Source: Clostridia bacterium (GTDB lineage Bacteria; Bacillota; Clostridia; Oscillospirales; CAG-272). Taken from it: a DNA stretch of 12,916 nt. Position 1 is the stretch's first letter; every line of letters starts with the position of its first letter. A program made the translations under genes and the position numbers. Location: contig JAFTKV010000178.1 of the NCBI GenBank assembly GCA_017453085.1, positions 1 through 12,916 on the forward strand, written 5' to 3'. Positions 5,298 through 12,753 of this stretch are shown piece after piece. The notes beneath the pieces are model-generated. The model was not told the origin of the DNA, did no database searches, and saw only the letters and a list, made by a program, of their open reading frames with translations.

Positions 5298-7505
5298 ATG
5301 AATTGGACGAAAAAAACAGTTTGGTTACTTGTGGTAACGTTGATGGCAGGCGTGCTTATGCTGCCCTTGACCGTCAATGCTGCAACGGTGATCGACAGCG
5401 GCAGCTGCGGTTACGGTGTGTCGTGGCAGCTGGATTCGGAGGGAGTATTGACCGTCTCCGGAGAAGGGAAAATGACCGACCTCAACAACCAGTACGCGCA
5501 GCCGTGGGGATCCCATCGGGAGCAGATCACAAAAGTAGTGATTTCGAAAGGCGTTACCGGTATCGGTCAGCACGCCTTTGAGGGCTGCACAAGCTTGAAA
5601 TCCGTCACTGTTGCCGACAGCGTATTGACGATCGGCAACGAAGCCTTCGACCAGTGTCGCAGTCTGACAACCGTTACGCTGTCCGATGGCGTGCGACAGA
5701 TCGGCGACTACGCATTCAATGGCTGCGCCAAGTTGACACAGATCACCTTCCCTGCAAGTGTGAGCGAATTCGGTTACGGCGCATTCCACTATTGCATTGG
5801 ACTGACGACCATCATCTTCCAAGGAGATGCGCCTCAGGTGGACACCACCAATCACTCGGAGAATTGCGTATTTTCCAACGGTTGTACTGCAACTGCGTAT
5901 TTCCCCAAGAATAATACGACCTGGTCTACCAAAAAACAAGAGCGAATGGGCGTGAATCTCGTTTGGGTGGCCGGCTTGCCCGAGACTCCTCCCGAGAGCA
6001 ACGAACAGGGCGGAAATGAACAAGGCGGAAACGAGCAGGGCGGAAACGAGCAGGGAGGCAGCGATATCCTGGGCAGCGGCGAGTGCGGCGAAAACCTGAA
6101 GTGGGTGCTGAAGACTGACGGTGTTCTGACTATTTCCGGAACCGGAATGATGTGGAATATGGAAAATAAAGGATGGGCGCAGTTTGCCGATCAGATCAAG
6201 TCCGTAGTGATCGAGGACGGTGTGAACGGAATCGGCGTTTCCGCATTCATGGACTGTACTTACATAACCGGCATTACGATTCCCAATTCGGTTACCGAGA
6301 TCGGTTCCAAGGCCTTTGTGAATTGTGATGGCCTGACTTCTATCGTCGTACCCAAGGGCGTTACCGAAATCGCCCAGCAAACGTTTAGCGGCTGTGACAA
6401 TCTGAGCAAGGTGGTGCTTCCCGCAGGGATCACCGAGATTGGGGCATGGGCATTCTCCTACTGTGTCAGTCTGAAGAATTTCGTTATTCCCGGCAGTGTG
6501 ACAACTATCGCTTCGCAGGCGTTCTCTCATTGCGAAAGTCTGGGCGAGCTGATCGTTCCCCGCAGCGTTGCTGTCATTGGGTATCGTGCTTTTGAGCACA
6601 GCGGTGTGAATCCGATTATCTTTGAACGGGATACTCAGCCGTTTGGTTGGCATGACGACGTTTTCTATTGGACAACCGTTACGGCATACTATCCGGAAAA
6701 CAGTAAGGGTTGGAAGGATCTGAACGATCAAGGCGGCGCGGTTACGTGGATCCCCACGCAAATCAGCAGTGGTGTATGTGGAGAAAGCGTGAATTGGACG
6801 CTGTTTAACGGCTCGTTGACGATCTCCGGCGTCGGTGCGATGGCGGATTATACCGCTGACACTACGCCGTGGCATGCATATGCACAGAGCATCGAAACCG
6901 TTACCGTCAACGAAGGCGTAACCGGTATGGGCGCATATGCGCTTTCCGGCTGCAGCACTCTGACCGAGGTTCGGATCCCGTTCAGTATGGCTTCTATTGC
7001 TTCCTCCGCGTTTGACGGCTGCAATAAGCTGGCAAAGGTGCAGTACGGCGGCACGGCGAAGACCTGGAAGCAGATCCGTTCGGAGTCGGGCAACGATGCG
7101 CTGCTGTCAGCGAACGTTGCTTATACGGATCTGTGCACGAGCGGTCATACCTGGAGCGATGCTACTTGCGAGGCACCCCGCACCTGCAACTATTGCGATG
7201 CAACGGAAGGCACTGCGCTGGGCCACACCTGGACGGATGCCACCTGCACGTCTCCCAAGACCTGCTCGGTTTGCGGCGCAACCGAGGGAAAAGCGTCCGC
7301 GCATCAATGGAAAGACGGAGCTTGCACCGTTTGCGGTAAAAAGGAGGCAAGCGATCCTGACGGGGATGGCAAGGCAGAGGATCCCGATCAGAGCGAGGGA
7401 CAGGATGATTCCGGCTCCTTCCTTTGGATCGTCGTAGTGCTCGTGGCTGTTGCAGCTTTGGCAGGCGGAGCAATTCTGCTGGTAAAGAAGAAAAACATTA
7501 AATAA
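5298..7505 (+). CDS. BspA-like leucine-rich-repeat surface protein, membrane anchored
   Basis: This 735-residue exported protein has a signal peptide (1-29: Lys-rich start, hydrophobic core, cleavage near VNA-A). Three modules each open with a SG-x-CG...W-x-L...G-x-LT(V/I)SG-x-G-x-M motif, at about 34-59, 259-284 and 490-514. LRR_5-type repeats follow, of the form GVTxIGxxAFxGCxxLxxVxIPxSV. Modules 1 and 2 are separated by four NEQGG repeats (235-254). After module 3 come two full and one shortened His/Cys repeats (HTWxxATCxxPxTCxxC; 617-681) with three CxxC pairs. An acidic linker (685-706) leads to one membrane helix (about 708-729) and a KKKNIK tail; there is no LPXTG motif. BspA-like proteins usually act in adhesion or host contact, but ligands cannot be read from sequence. 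The start has a GAAGGA site (about 5284-5290). A strong terminator follows. Confidence 0.92.
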   Translation: MNWTKKTVWLLVVTLMAGVLMLPLTVNAATVIDSGSCGYGVSWQLDSEGVLTVSGEGKMTDLNNQYAQPWGSHREQITKVVISKGVTGIGQHAFEGCTSLKSVTVADSVLTIGNEAFDQCRSLTTVTLSDGVRQIGDYAFNGCAKLTQITFPASVSEFGYGAFHYCIGLTTIIFQGDAPQVDTTNHSENCVFSNGCTATAYFPKNNTTWSTKKQERMGVNLVWVAGLPETPPESNEQGGNEQGGNEQGGNEQGGSDILGSGECGENLKWVLKTDGVLTISGTGMMWNMENKGWAQFADQIKSVVIEDGVNGIGVSAFMDCTYITGITIPNSVTEIGSKAFVNCDGLTSIVVPKGVTEIAQQTFSGCDNLSKVVLPAGITEIGAWAFSYCVSLKNFVIPGSVTTIASQAFSHCESLGELIVPRSVAVIGYRAFEHSGVNPIIFERDTQPFGWHDDVFYWTTVTAYYPENSKGWKDLNDQGGAVTWIPTQISSGVCGESVNWTLFNGSLTISGVGAMADYTADTTPWHAYAQSIETVTVNEGVTGMGAYALSGCSTLTEVRIPFSMASIASSAFDGCNKLAKVQYGGTAKTWKQIRSESGNDALLSANVAYTDLCTSGHTWSDATCEAPRTCNYCDATEGTALGHTWTDATCTSPKTCSVCGATEGKASAHQWKDGACTVCGKKEASDPDGDGKAEDPDQSEGQDDSGSFLWIVVVLVAVAALAGGAILLVKKKNIK
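6000..6059 (+). repeat. 15-bp x 4 in-frame minisatellite (NEQGG)
   Basis: Four near-identical 15-base units encode NEQGG four times and form a flexible linker between the first two leucine-rich modules of the surface protein. Unit differences are synonymous (AAC/AAT, GAA/GAG, CAG/CAA), so amino-acid sequence appears to be maintained. Copy number could vary between strains without a frameshift. Confidence 0.85.
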
Positions 7506-7521
7506 TCCGATCAAAAATGAG

Positions 7522-7560
7522 TCCCGCACTTCTGCTTGAACACAGAAGTGCGGGATTTGT
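7522..7560. terminator. Bidirectional terminator between convergent genes
   Basis: TCCCGCACTTCTG (7522-7534) pairs perfectly with 7543-7555 around an 8-base loop. It is followed on the plus strand by TTTGTTTGATTGTTT and on the minus strand by CTCATTTTTGATC. It sits between the surface-protein stop (7505) and the stop of the minus-strand membrane protein (7569), so it can end both transcripts. Confidence 0.88.
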
Positions 7561-7568
7561 TTGATTGT

Positions 7569-8648
7569 TTACTCGGGAATATCAGTTCCGCGATCACCGT
7601 AGCTTGCGTTCGTCCAGGTCACCGTTGCGGGCGTCCCTGTGTCGGCGGGAGCGAAGCTTTCTGTCTCCTCTACCAGCCGATAGCCGGTGAGGTTATCCTC
7701 CAGATAATCCAGAAAGGCTCTCGCCTGCTCGGTACCTACATAGATCGCCTTGCCTGCCTTCAGCGCGCTGAAGGTGATATAGCCGTCGGAGGTGACGCAA
7801 AGAATGCTGTTGTATTGGAGCAGATCGTGTCCGATGCTGATCCGCAGCCAGTTGCCGTCCTCGCCGTGATAATCTACCGTTTCGCCGAGAGAGAGAAGCT
7901 GATCCCACAGGAGCTTTGCGGTCATGCCCTCGAAAACGAGATGCACTGTCTCGCCGCTTGCGTCCTTCGTCGTGTGAAAAATGTTCGCAGAAGTGGTAAG
8001 GTGTTCGGAAAATCCCGCCTTTTCGATCAGTTCCTCCAGAGAATCGGCGTATTTTGCGGTGCGATAGAGGAATGCGCCCTCCACGCCTTCCATGGTCAGT
8101 ACCACGCCGTAGGCGGGATCGATCCCCGGATAAGCGGAAAGGGTGGCGGAGAGAGTAGCACTCTGTTCGTGATCCGCAACGCCGTGAGCGACGATTTCCG
8201 TTTCGAAGAGCACATCTCCGATCTCCTCGGCAGAGACGCTGACGAAGGAGTTGTGGTCTTGAGAGAGACGATAGGTCTCACCGTTCCATTCAATGGGCGG
8301 AAATTCCAGCCGAACGGTTTCACCGTTTATGGGATATGGGAAGGTGAAGATCCGCCAGCTTGCTTCGTTCATCGTTATATAGCCCTTCCAAGACCGCACG
8401 GGATAGTTGGCGTAGGCATCGTCTGTGATACTTTCGTCCGGATCACCGATTGTACCAATCAGCGGATATGCACCTACGGCGATCAGTGCAATGCAGGCGG
8501 CAATTGCTCCCCAGCCGATGATGCGGCGTCGCAGGCTCCTTTTCGGCAGAGGGATCACCTTCGCCGATTTTGCAGCGTCTGGCGCAGCCTCTTCAATATA
8601 GTCCTCCCGAATGTCGGAGAGGCTTTTCCAAATTGCTTCGTGTTTCAT
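7569..8648 (-). CDS. Putative anti-sigma factor / membrane sensor paired with ECF sigma A
   Basis: This 359-residue protein starts 50 bases after the stop of ECF sigma A. The N-terminal 43 residues are cytosolic and begin with IWKSLSDIREDYIEEAA (6-22). That motif is often seen, from memory, in proteins encoded next to this sigma type in Clostridia. A basic KRSLRRR stretch (36-42) precedes one membrane helix (about 44-65). The outside part (66-359) is beta-rich and lacks a recognisable enzyme motif. The zinc-finger HxxxCxxC of ZAS anti-sigma factors is absent. By position and topology it is probably the membrane partner that holds or activates the sigma factor; this is inference. AGAAGG lies at normal distance upstream of the start (minus strand, about 8655-8660). 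Confidence 0.8.
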   Translation of the reverse strand: MKHEAIWKSLSDIREDYIEEAAPDAAKSAKVIPLPKRSLRRRIIGWGAIAACIALIAVGAYPLIGTIGDPDESITDDAYANYPVRSWKGYITMNEASWRIFTFPYPINGETVRLEFPPIEWNGETYRLSQDHNSFVSVSAEEIGDVLFETEIVAHGVADHEQSATLSATLSAYPGIDPAYGVVLTMEGVEGAFLYRTAKYADSLEELIEKAGFSEHLTTSANIFHTTKDASGETVHLVFEGMTAKLLWDQLLSLGETVDYHGEDGNWLRISIGHDLLQYNSILCVTSDGYITFSALKAGKAIYVGTEQARAFLDYLEDNLTGYRLVEETESFAPADTGTPATVTWTNASYGDRGTDIPE

Positions 8649-8698
8649 AATAACCTTCTTTCGTAAATTGCAGCTTTTAGGGGGAGAATAGGGGATTT

Positions 8699-9271
8699 CT
8701 ACAAAATTTCTTCCTTCTCCAGCAGAAGCTTCAGCTGTCCGCGTAGGCGGTGGAGGATGGATTTTACCTTCGCTTCGGTCAGTCCCATGTCACCGGCGAT
8801 TTCGGCGACCGACGCGTTGTACCAGTAGCGGCGTAGGAAAACGATCCGTTTTTCTCGGGGAAGTCCGCTCAGAAAGCGGTTGAGGACATCGGCCAGCGCA
8901 ACTTTGGAAAATCCGTCCTCGACGGTGGATTGGTCGGGGACGCACTCGGCAAGCTCGGACAGAACGAGGGGGATCTCGCCGCCGCCCCGCTTTTCGGCGC
9001 GCTCTTTTTCCCGGCGATGGATCGCCAGATTTCGGGTGATCTTCGCCAGATACGCCTTCAGGCTACCGGGACGGGCGGGAGGGATAGAATTCCAAGCCTT
9101 CAGCCAGGTGTCGTTGACGCACTCTTCCGTGTCCTCATTGGAGGCGAGAATCGAGCTTGCGATTGTTTTGCAGTAACTACCGTACCTGGCGGCGGTTTCG
9201 GCGATTGCTTCCTCCGAGCGGGCAAAGTAGAGGTCGACGATTCGCTCGTCGGCAGTCTTGAGGGTATCCAT
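8699..9271 (-). CDS. ECF RNA polymerase sigma factor A
   Basis: This 190-residue alternative sigma factor directs RNA polymerase to a small regulon. Region 2 spans about 12-92, with the core-binding and -10-contacting segment NEDTEECVNDTWLKAWNSIP (45-64) and ITRNLAIHRREKERAEKRGG (78-97). Region 4 spans about 126-184, with LPREKRIVFLRRYWY (137-151) and a helix-turn-helix at VAEIAGDMGLTEAKVKSILHR (155-175), which binds the -35 element. The start at 9271 follows a near-perfect AAAGGAGG (minus strand, 9281-9288); an in-frame ATG 42 codons upstream has no good site and overlaps the promoter. It precedes its membrane partner on the same strand. Confidence 0.94.
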   Translation of the reverse strand: MDTLKTADERIVDLYFARSEEAIAETAARYGSYCKTIASSILASNEDTEECVNDTWLKAWNSIPPARPGSLKAYLAKITRNLAIHRREKERAEKRGGGEIPLVLSELAECVPDQSTVEDGFSKVALADVLNRFLSGLPREKRIVFLRRYWYNASVAEIAGDMGLTEAKVKSILHRLRGQLKLLLEKEEIL

Positions 9272-9385
9272 GTTGAAACTCCTCCTTTCGATAGTGTGGT
9301 TGAAAGGTCCCTTCACCCTAATAGACCGATTTTGTGGAAAAAGGTTGCATGGATTTTTGAAAAACAGGAAATGGTTTGTAATAAC

Positions 9386-9414
9386 AGTATAGCACATCTG
9401 CGGATTTTTGTAAA
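9386..9414 (-). promoter_or_regulatory. Sigma-A promoter of ECF sigma A operon
   Basis: On the minus strand, TTTACA (9409-9414) is 17 nt from TATACT (9386-9391), with an extended -10 TG. Transcription should start near 9379, leaving a leader of about 108 nt. A housekeeping-type promoter suggests basal expression independent of autoregulation. It shares TGTGCTATACT with the promoter at 70-98. Confidence 0.8.
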
Positions 9415-9432
9415 GCGGGAGCGACCAACGGA

Positions 9433-9460
9433 AAAACCGACCCCGTGAGGGGTCGGTTTT
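9433..9460 (-). terminator. Terminator of the ECF sigma B operon
   Basis: AAAACCGACCCC (9433-9444) pairs perfectly with GGGGTCGGTTTT (9449-9460) around GTGA. On the minus strand it lies directly after the stop at 9467 and runs into TTTTT (9432-9436). It separates the two sigma/membrane-protein operons. Confidence 0.85.
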
Positions 9461-9466
9461 GGGGGG

Positions 9467-10843
9467 TTATGGCTCGGACGGCGGTTGCGTGCCGTACATA
9501 ATTTCTTTTACCACTGCGGCGAAGGCGGTGACTTCATCGGCGGGGACTGCGTATCCTTGTAAAAGAATAGTCTGCTCATAATCGGAAGAAAAACGTCTCA
9601 TTTCCATATAGCCGGAGGGATCAAACATCAGTACGATCCGAACGTCTCTTACTGCGAGGGTAACGGTGGCACCGGAGGGACGGTTCACCATAGGCTCCGA
9701 TTTGCTCTTGGTCAGCTTTTTCAGCTCTGCAACGATCCGCTCGATCTCTTCAGCAGAACAGCTGTGAGAATGAGATTGAGTAGAAAAACTGCTGAGATGG
9801 ATAGAGCTGATTGCACTGTTCAGAGAAGTGTTCCACACCTGATCGGGGTCGAATGTGGGGTGCTTGCTTAGCGAGGATTCGCCGTGGAGCAGTTCCTCTA
9901 CGCAAATCACCAGTGTTTTTGCTTTGGCGGGCGTTGTGCGGTAATACGATGCAGAGAGCATCTGATCGTTTGTGTCGAATAGCTTCGCCTCCAGCCAGCC
10001 GGTGTAGGGATCGACGCTGACGTCCATTGCATACTGATCCAAAACCAGTCGGACGGCAGTTTCGGGATACCAATTCAGAGACGATACGCCGGGCATGGTC
10101 AGATCCAGCTCTCTCAGCAATCTCATTACTGTGGCGGTCTCGGGGGCGGAGCCGGAGAAGCTGACCCAATCGGCGATTTGCTTATAACCGCCCAAGCGGA
10201 TCTCGTTGACCGCGGAAGCGAGAATTTCATCCAGCGTGGGGGATCCGTAGTCGGATGCCATCATTCTCAAATACGATGCAAATTCTGCCATCTCGTCTGT
10301 CGGGATTTGATAGTATGTGAGTGTTTTGCGTAGCGTTTCGTCTCCGGGGTAATGGCTCAATTGGATGCTGCCGGAAGGGTCAAGACTAAGCTCGACGGTG
10401 GATGTGTCTGAGAATTTAAAGGAAAGGCGAGGCATTGATTGGCCGGAGCTAAAATCCGGCGTATCGGTTTTTCTGATCGATAATTCGAGGATTTTGGTTA
10501 GTATTTCGTCAATTTCATTTTGAGTACAAGAGTGCCACGTATAGTATTCGCCGCTATAGCAACGCACCTCTTCGACGGGACGATTCAAATATTTAGCCAG
10601 TGGATGATCTTCGGGAAGCGGTTCTTTGAATTCTTCGTTTATTGTGGTCGTCTCTGACGGATCGTCCGCTACGGAAGTGGACTCGAACATTCCGAGAATT
10701 GTCGGCAGGAGCAGAACGCCTGCAATCAATACGCAAAAGAGCAGCGGAGAAATGGCGAGAACTCGCAAATTCCGCCGATTTCGTTTTTGCACGCCGTAGC
10801 GGTGGAACACTTCGTTTTTGAATGCTTCATCGGTTCGTCTCAT
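9467..10843 (-). CDS. Three-repeat membrane protein coupled to ECF sigma B
   Basis: The 458-residue protein overlaps the sigma B stop by four bases (ATGA, 10840-10843), so the two are translationally coupled. Residues 1-27 are basic and cytosolic, about 28-51 form one membrane helix, and the rest is outside. The outside part contains three related repeats at about 91-196, 209-320 and 347-450. Each has a short strand motif (RCYSG, IRLGG, IHLSS), a Ser/Cys-led helix (CTQNEIDEILTKILEL 106-121; CSAEEIERIVAELKKL 362-377), a DPSG or DPYTG turn (155-158, 278-282, 408-411), and a closing helix (MAEFASYLRMM, VTAFAAVVKEIM). His-rich patches precede the first and third helices (H104; H358 and H360). No ZAS zinc motif is present. 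It is probably a membrane anti-sigma or sensor protein; ligand unknown. Confidence 0.8.
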   Translation of the reverse strand: MRRTDEAFKNEVFHRYGVQKRNRRNLRVLAISPLLFCVLIAGVLLLPTILGMFESTSVADDPSETTTINEEFKEPLPEDHPLAKYLNRPVEEVRCYSGEYYTWHSCTQNEIDEILTKILELSIRKTDTPDFSSGQSMPRLSFKFSDTSTVELSLDPSGSIQLSHYPGDETLRKTLTYYQIPTDEMAEFASYLRMMASDYGSPTLDEILASAVNEIRLGGYKQIADWVSFSGSAPETATVMRLLRELDLTMPGVSSLNWYPETAVRLVLDQYAMDVSVDPYTGWLEAKLFDTNDQMLSASYYRTTPAKAKTLVICVEELLHGESSLSKHPTFDPDQVWNTSLNSAISSIHLSSFSTQSHSHSCSAEEIERIVAELKKLTKSKSEPMVNRPSGATVTLAVRDVRIVLMFDPSGYMEMRRFSSDYEQTILLQGYAVPADEVTAFAAVVKEIMYGTQPPSEP

Positions 10844-11391
10844 AAATACAGATCTCCTTCCTTGGAAAGTGTGGTGCGCAGAGCCGATTTGGCGCGAGTC
10901 AGCAAATTATCCACTTGCTTGGGGGATTTTTTCATGATCTTCGCTGCCTCTTTGTAGGATAGCTCCTCAATATAGACCAGATGCATGGCGATCTGCATCT
11001 CGTCGGGCAGCTGATCCATTGCGCGGCTGAGCGCACGGCTTTGTTCGTTTTTCAGAAGAATCTCCTCGGGGCTCTCGCCGTCGGCGGTCTCCTTTTCTGC
11101 CTCGGACAGCTCTACTGCAGCAAACTTTTTTGCATGGCGCAGATAGTCCACGGCACGGCTGTGGGCAACCATGAAGAGATAATTCTTCAGCGGAATTTTG
11201 AAATTGTAGCGGCGGCGATGTAGCAGCAGCTCCATAAAGGTGTCGATGCAAAGATCTTCCGCGATACCCTCGTCGTGAACGTAGCGTTGGATGAAGAAGG
11301 TCAGCGAGTTGCGGTAGGTTTTCAGCAGCTCGTCAAAGCCGCTCTCGTCGCCGTCCAGATAGCGACGCCAGCACTGGGCTCCGTGATCCAT
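10840..11391 (-). CDS. ECF RNA polymerase sigma factor B
   Basis: The 183 residues match a minimal ECF sigma factor. Region 2 spans about 12-88, with AEDLCIDTFMELLLHRRRY (44-62) and LKNYLFMVAHSRAVDYLRH (68-86). An acidic linker (94-112) precedes region 4 at about 118-177, with LPDEMQIAMHLVYIEELSYKEAAKIM (128-153) and PKQVDNLLTRAKSALR (157-172). AAAGGAG (minus strand, 11398-11404) sits just before the start. Upstream, a -10-like TATTAT (11441-11446 on the minus strand) has no good housekeeping -35 at the right spacing. This would fit an ECF-dependent or activated promoter but does not prove one. It differs clearly from sigma A in sequence, so the pair is not a recent duplication. Confidence 0.94.
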   Translation of the reverse strand: MDHGAQCWRRYLDGDESGFDELLKTYRNSLTFFIQRYVHDEGIAEDLCIDTFMELLLHRRRYNFKIPLKNYLFMVAHSRAVDYLRHAKKFAAVELSEAEKETADGESPEEILLKNEQSRALSRAMDQLPDEMQIAMHLVYIEELSYKEAAKIMKKSPKQVDNLLTRAKSALRTTLSKEGDLYL

Positions 11392-11497
11392 AAGATTCTC
11401 CTTTCCGAAAGCGCTCTTTCCCGGGATGTGCTTTCATATAATAATACGAATGAGATCTGCATTTTCCTTATGCTTTTGCGAATTTTATAAAAAAATA

Positions 11498-11555
11498 GGC
11501 GATCTGCGGTCGCCCGCGGCAATCGGATGATCCGAAACGGGTGCCGCAGGTCGCC
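11498..11555 (-). repeat. GC-rich hairpin repeat acting as terminator of lipid-kinase gene
   Basis: GGCGATCTGCGG (11498-11509) pairs with CCGCAGGTCGCC (11544-11555) with one G-U-type exchange. After a bulged T the stem continues CGCCCG (11511-11516) with CGGGTG (11538-11543), and TCGGAT-type inner pairing lies at 11524-11536. On the minus strand the stem is followed by TATTTTTTTATAAAA, so it should terminate the kinase transcript, whose stop lies 26 bases upstream. The GC-rich hairpin with a CCCCTAC edge looks like a dispersed repeat that has been taken into use as a terminator. Confidence 0.7.
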
Positions 11556-11580
11556 CCTACGGGATGATATGATTTGAGAT

Positions 11581-12465
11581 TTATACGGTTTCCTTTACCG
11601 CCGCGCCGTCAGCCAGATAGCGCAGGGCAGAGGGCAGGATCTCCACCGTTGCAGTTTCAGCCTCGATCACCTCGCCGTCAATGCAGACCCGACGGATCCC
11701 CTGAACGGTCAGGGAGGTGATCCGACGGTAGGTGGCGATGTGGGCGTATTGCTCCTTGATTTTGCCGGTTGCGGGATCGATCAGCGTTCCTTTTTTGTAT
11801 TTGCCGATCAGGGCAAGGAATTTCAAACGGCTCACTTTCTTGACCAGCAGCAGCTCCATCACGCCGTCGCTCATATCGGATAGCGGGGAATTGTGGAAGC
11901 CGCCGCCGCACCATTGTCCGTTGCAGATTGCGCAGAGCAGACAATCTCCTTCAAATTCGAATCGTTCGTCGTTTTCCTCTACGGCTTTGACCGAAAATTT
12001 CCAGCCGAACGGCTTGAAAAACTCGGTGACGATGCCCAGAATGTAGGACAGTCCGCCTGCGATGCCATATTTCTTCTTGAATCGGCTTGCAGAGGAAACT
12101 ACGTTGCAGTCGAATCCGATATTGACCATGTTGATGCCGTAACGGCCGTTGCAGAGATAAGCATCCAGCAGAGCTTCCTCGTCCTCCATCTGCGTCAGCG
12201 TGCGGACGGTATCGTTGCCGGAGCCTGCGGGGACAAAGGTAAGATGTGCGGTCTTTCCGGTGTTTGCCTCCAGCACACCCGCAACCGCCTCGTTGATGGT
12301 GCCGTCGCCACCGTGGACGACGAAATGGGTGTAGGGATCTTCTTTGCAGCACTCGGCAATATAGCGGGTGCAATCCCCGGCGGACTTGGTAACGTAATGA
12401 TGCCGGGAAAGGGCTTCTTTGATGCCGTTTCCTGCAGCGGGGTTATAGATGTGGATGGTTTTCAT
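11581..12465 (-). CDS. YegS/BmrU/DgkB-type lipid kinase (diacylglycerol kinase family)
   Basis: The 294-residue protein belongs to the DAGK catalytic-domain family, which phosphorylates diacylglycerol or related lipids with ATP at the inner membrane face. NPAAGNG (8-14) is the first nucleotide-contact loop, GGDGTINEAVAG (52-63) the GGDGT signature, and FVPAGSGNDTVRTL (77-90) the second phosphate-contact loop. INMVNIGFDCNVV (111-123), MSDGVMELLLV (198-208) and CIDGE (261-265) are further conserved blocks, the last carrying the usual Asp/Glu pair. Length is typical. It may recycle diacylglycerol from envelope polymer synthesis, as DgkB does in Bacillus; the exact substrate is not readable. The ribosome binding site AAAGGAAG (minus strand, 12487-12494) is unusually far (about 21 nt) from the start, though no better in-frame start exists. 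It is monocistronic. Confidence 0.93.
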   Translation of the reverse strand: MKTIHIYNPAAGNGIKEALSRHHYVTKSAGDCTRYIAECCKEDPYTHFVVHGGDGTINEAVAGVLEANTGKTAHLTFVPAGSGNDTVRTLTQMEDEEALLDAYLCNGRYGINMVNIGFDCNVVSSASRFKKKYGIAGGLSYILGIVTEFFKPFGWKFSVKAVEENDERFEFEGDCLLCAICNGQWCGGGFHNSPLSDMSDGVMELLLVKKVSRLKFLALIGKYKKGTLIDPATGKIKEQYAHIATYRRITSLTVQGIRRVCIDGEVIEAETATVEILPSALRYLADGAAVKETV

Positions 12466-12526
12466 TGTTCTGTTCGCCCAAAGGCTTCCTTTACAGAGAT
12501 ATACGGGATGTCAAAATTGCATTATC

Positions 12527-12555
12527 ATTATACCACCACTTGTCCCTTTTGTCGA
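12527..12555 (-). promoter_or_regulatory. Promoter of lipid-kinase gene
   Basis: On the minus strand, TCGACA (12550-12555) is 17 nt from a consensus TATAAT (12527-12532). Transcription should start near 12520, about 55 nt before the start codon. It is divergent from the gdhA promoter. Confidence 0.72.
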
Positions 12556-12686
12556 CCGGTGAAGAGTTTCCTTGTTTTTTGTCATTTTCTGTGAAGTCTT
12601 TCGGAATATTTCGCCCATTCTGAAAACGCAAGCGAAAATCCTCTCTTTTTTATAGAAAAAAACGAAAAAATTTTTTTCATAACTTA
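12556..12686. other. AT-rich divergent intergenic region
   Basis: Between the two divergent promoters lies a stretch with runs of A and T, strongest at about 12645-12680. Phased A/T tracts just upstream of a -35 box can act as UP elements or bend DNA, so they may boost gdhA. I see no gene, RNA or clear operator here. Confidence 0.4.
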
Positions 12687-12715
12687 TTGCAATTTGCTGC
12701 GGAAAAGTGTATAAT
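12687..12715 (+). promoter_or_regulatory. Promoter of gdhA
   Basis: TTGCAA (12687-12692) is 17 nt from a consensus TATAAT (12710-12715). An A/T-rich tract lies directly upstream. Transcription should start near 12722, leaving a leader of about 30 nt with AGGAGG (12739-12744) before the start codon. Confidence 0.8.
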
Positions 12716-12753
12716 GATACCATTCTAGTTTTTGTCACAGGAGGTAATGCAAA

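Noticed and set aside
6000..6059. Short tandem repeats as a possible CRISPR array
   Set aside because: The units are contiguous 15-mers without spacers and encode NEQGG in frame.
5325..6875. 516-residue minus-strand open frame inside the surface-protein gene
   Set aside because: It is a shadow of the repetitive leucine-rich coding sequence: no ribosome binding site and no recognisable domain.
7536..8666. 376-residue plus-strand open frame opposite the sigma A partner gene
   Set aside because: It crosses the bidirectional terminator and mirrors the minus-strand gene, which has a ribosome binding site, membrane helix and operon context.
9272..9397. 42-residue N-terminal extension of ECF sigma A
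   Set aside because: It overlaps the promoter (9386-9414), lacks a ribosome binding site, and AAAGGAGG precedes the start at 9271.
9467..10843. ZAS zinc anti-sigma motif around the HSHSCS patch
   Set aside because: The HxxxCxxC pattern is absent and the patch lies outside the membrane, far from the cytosolic N-terminus where ZAS domains sit.
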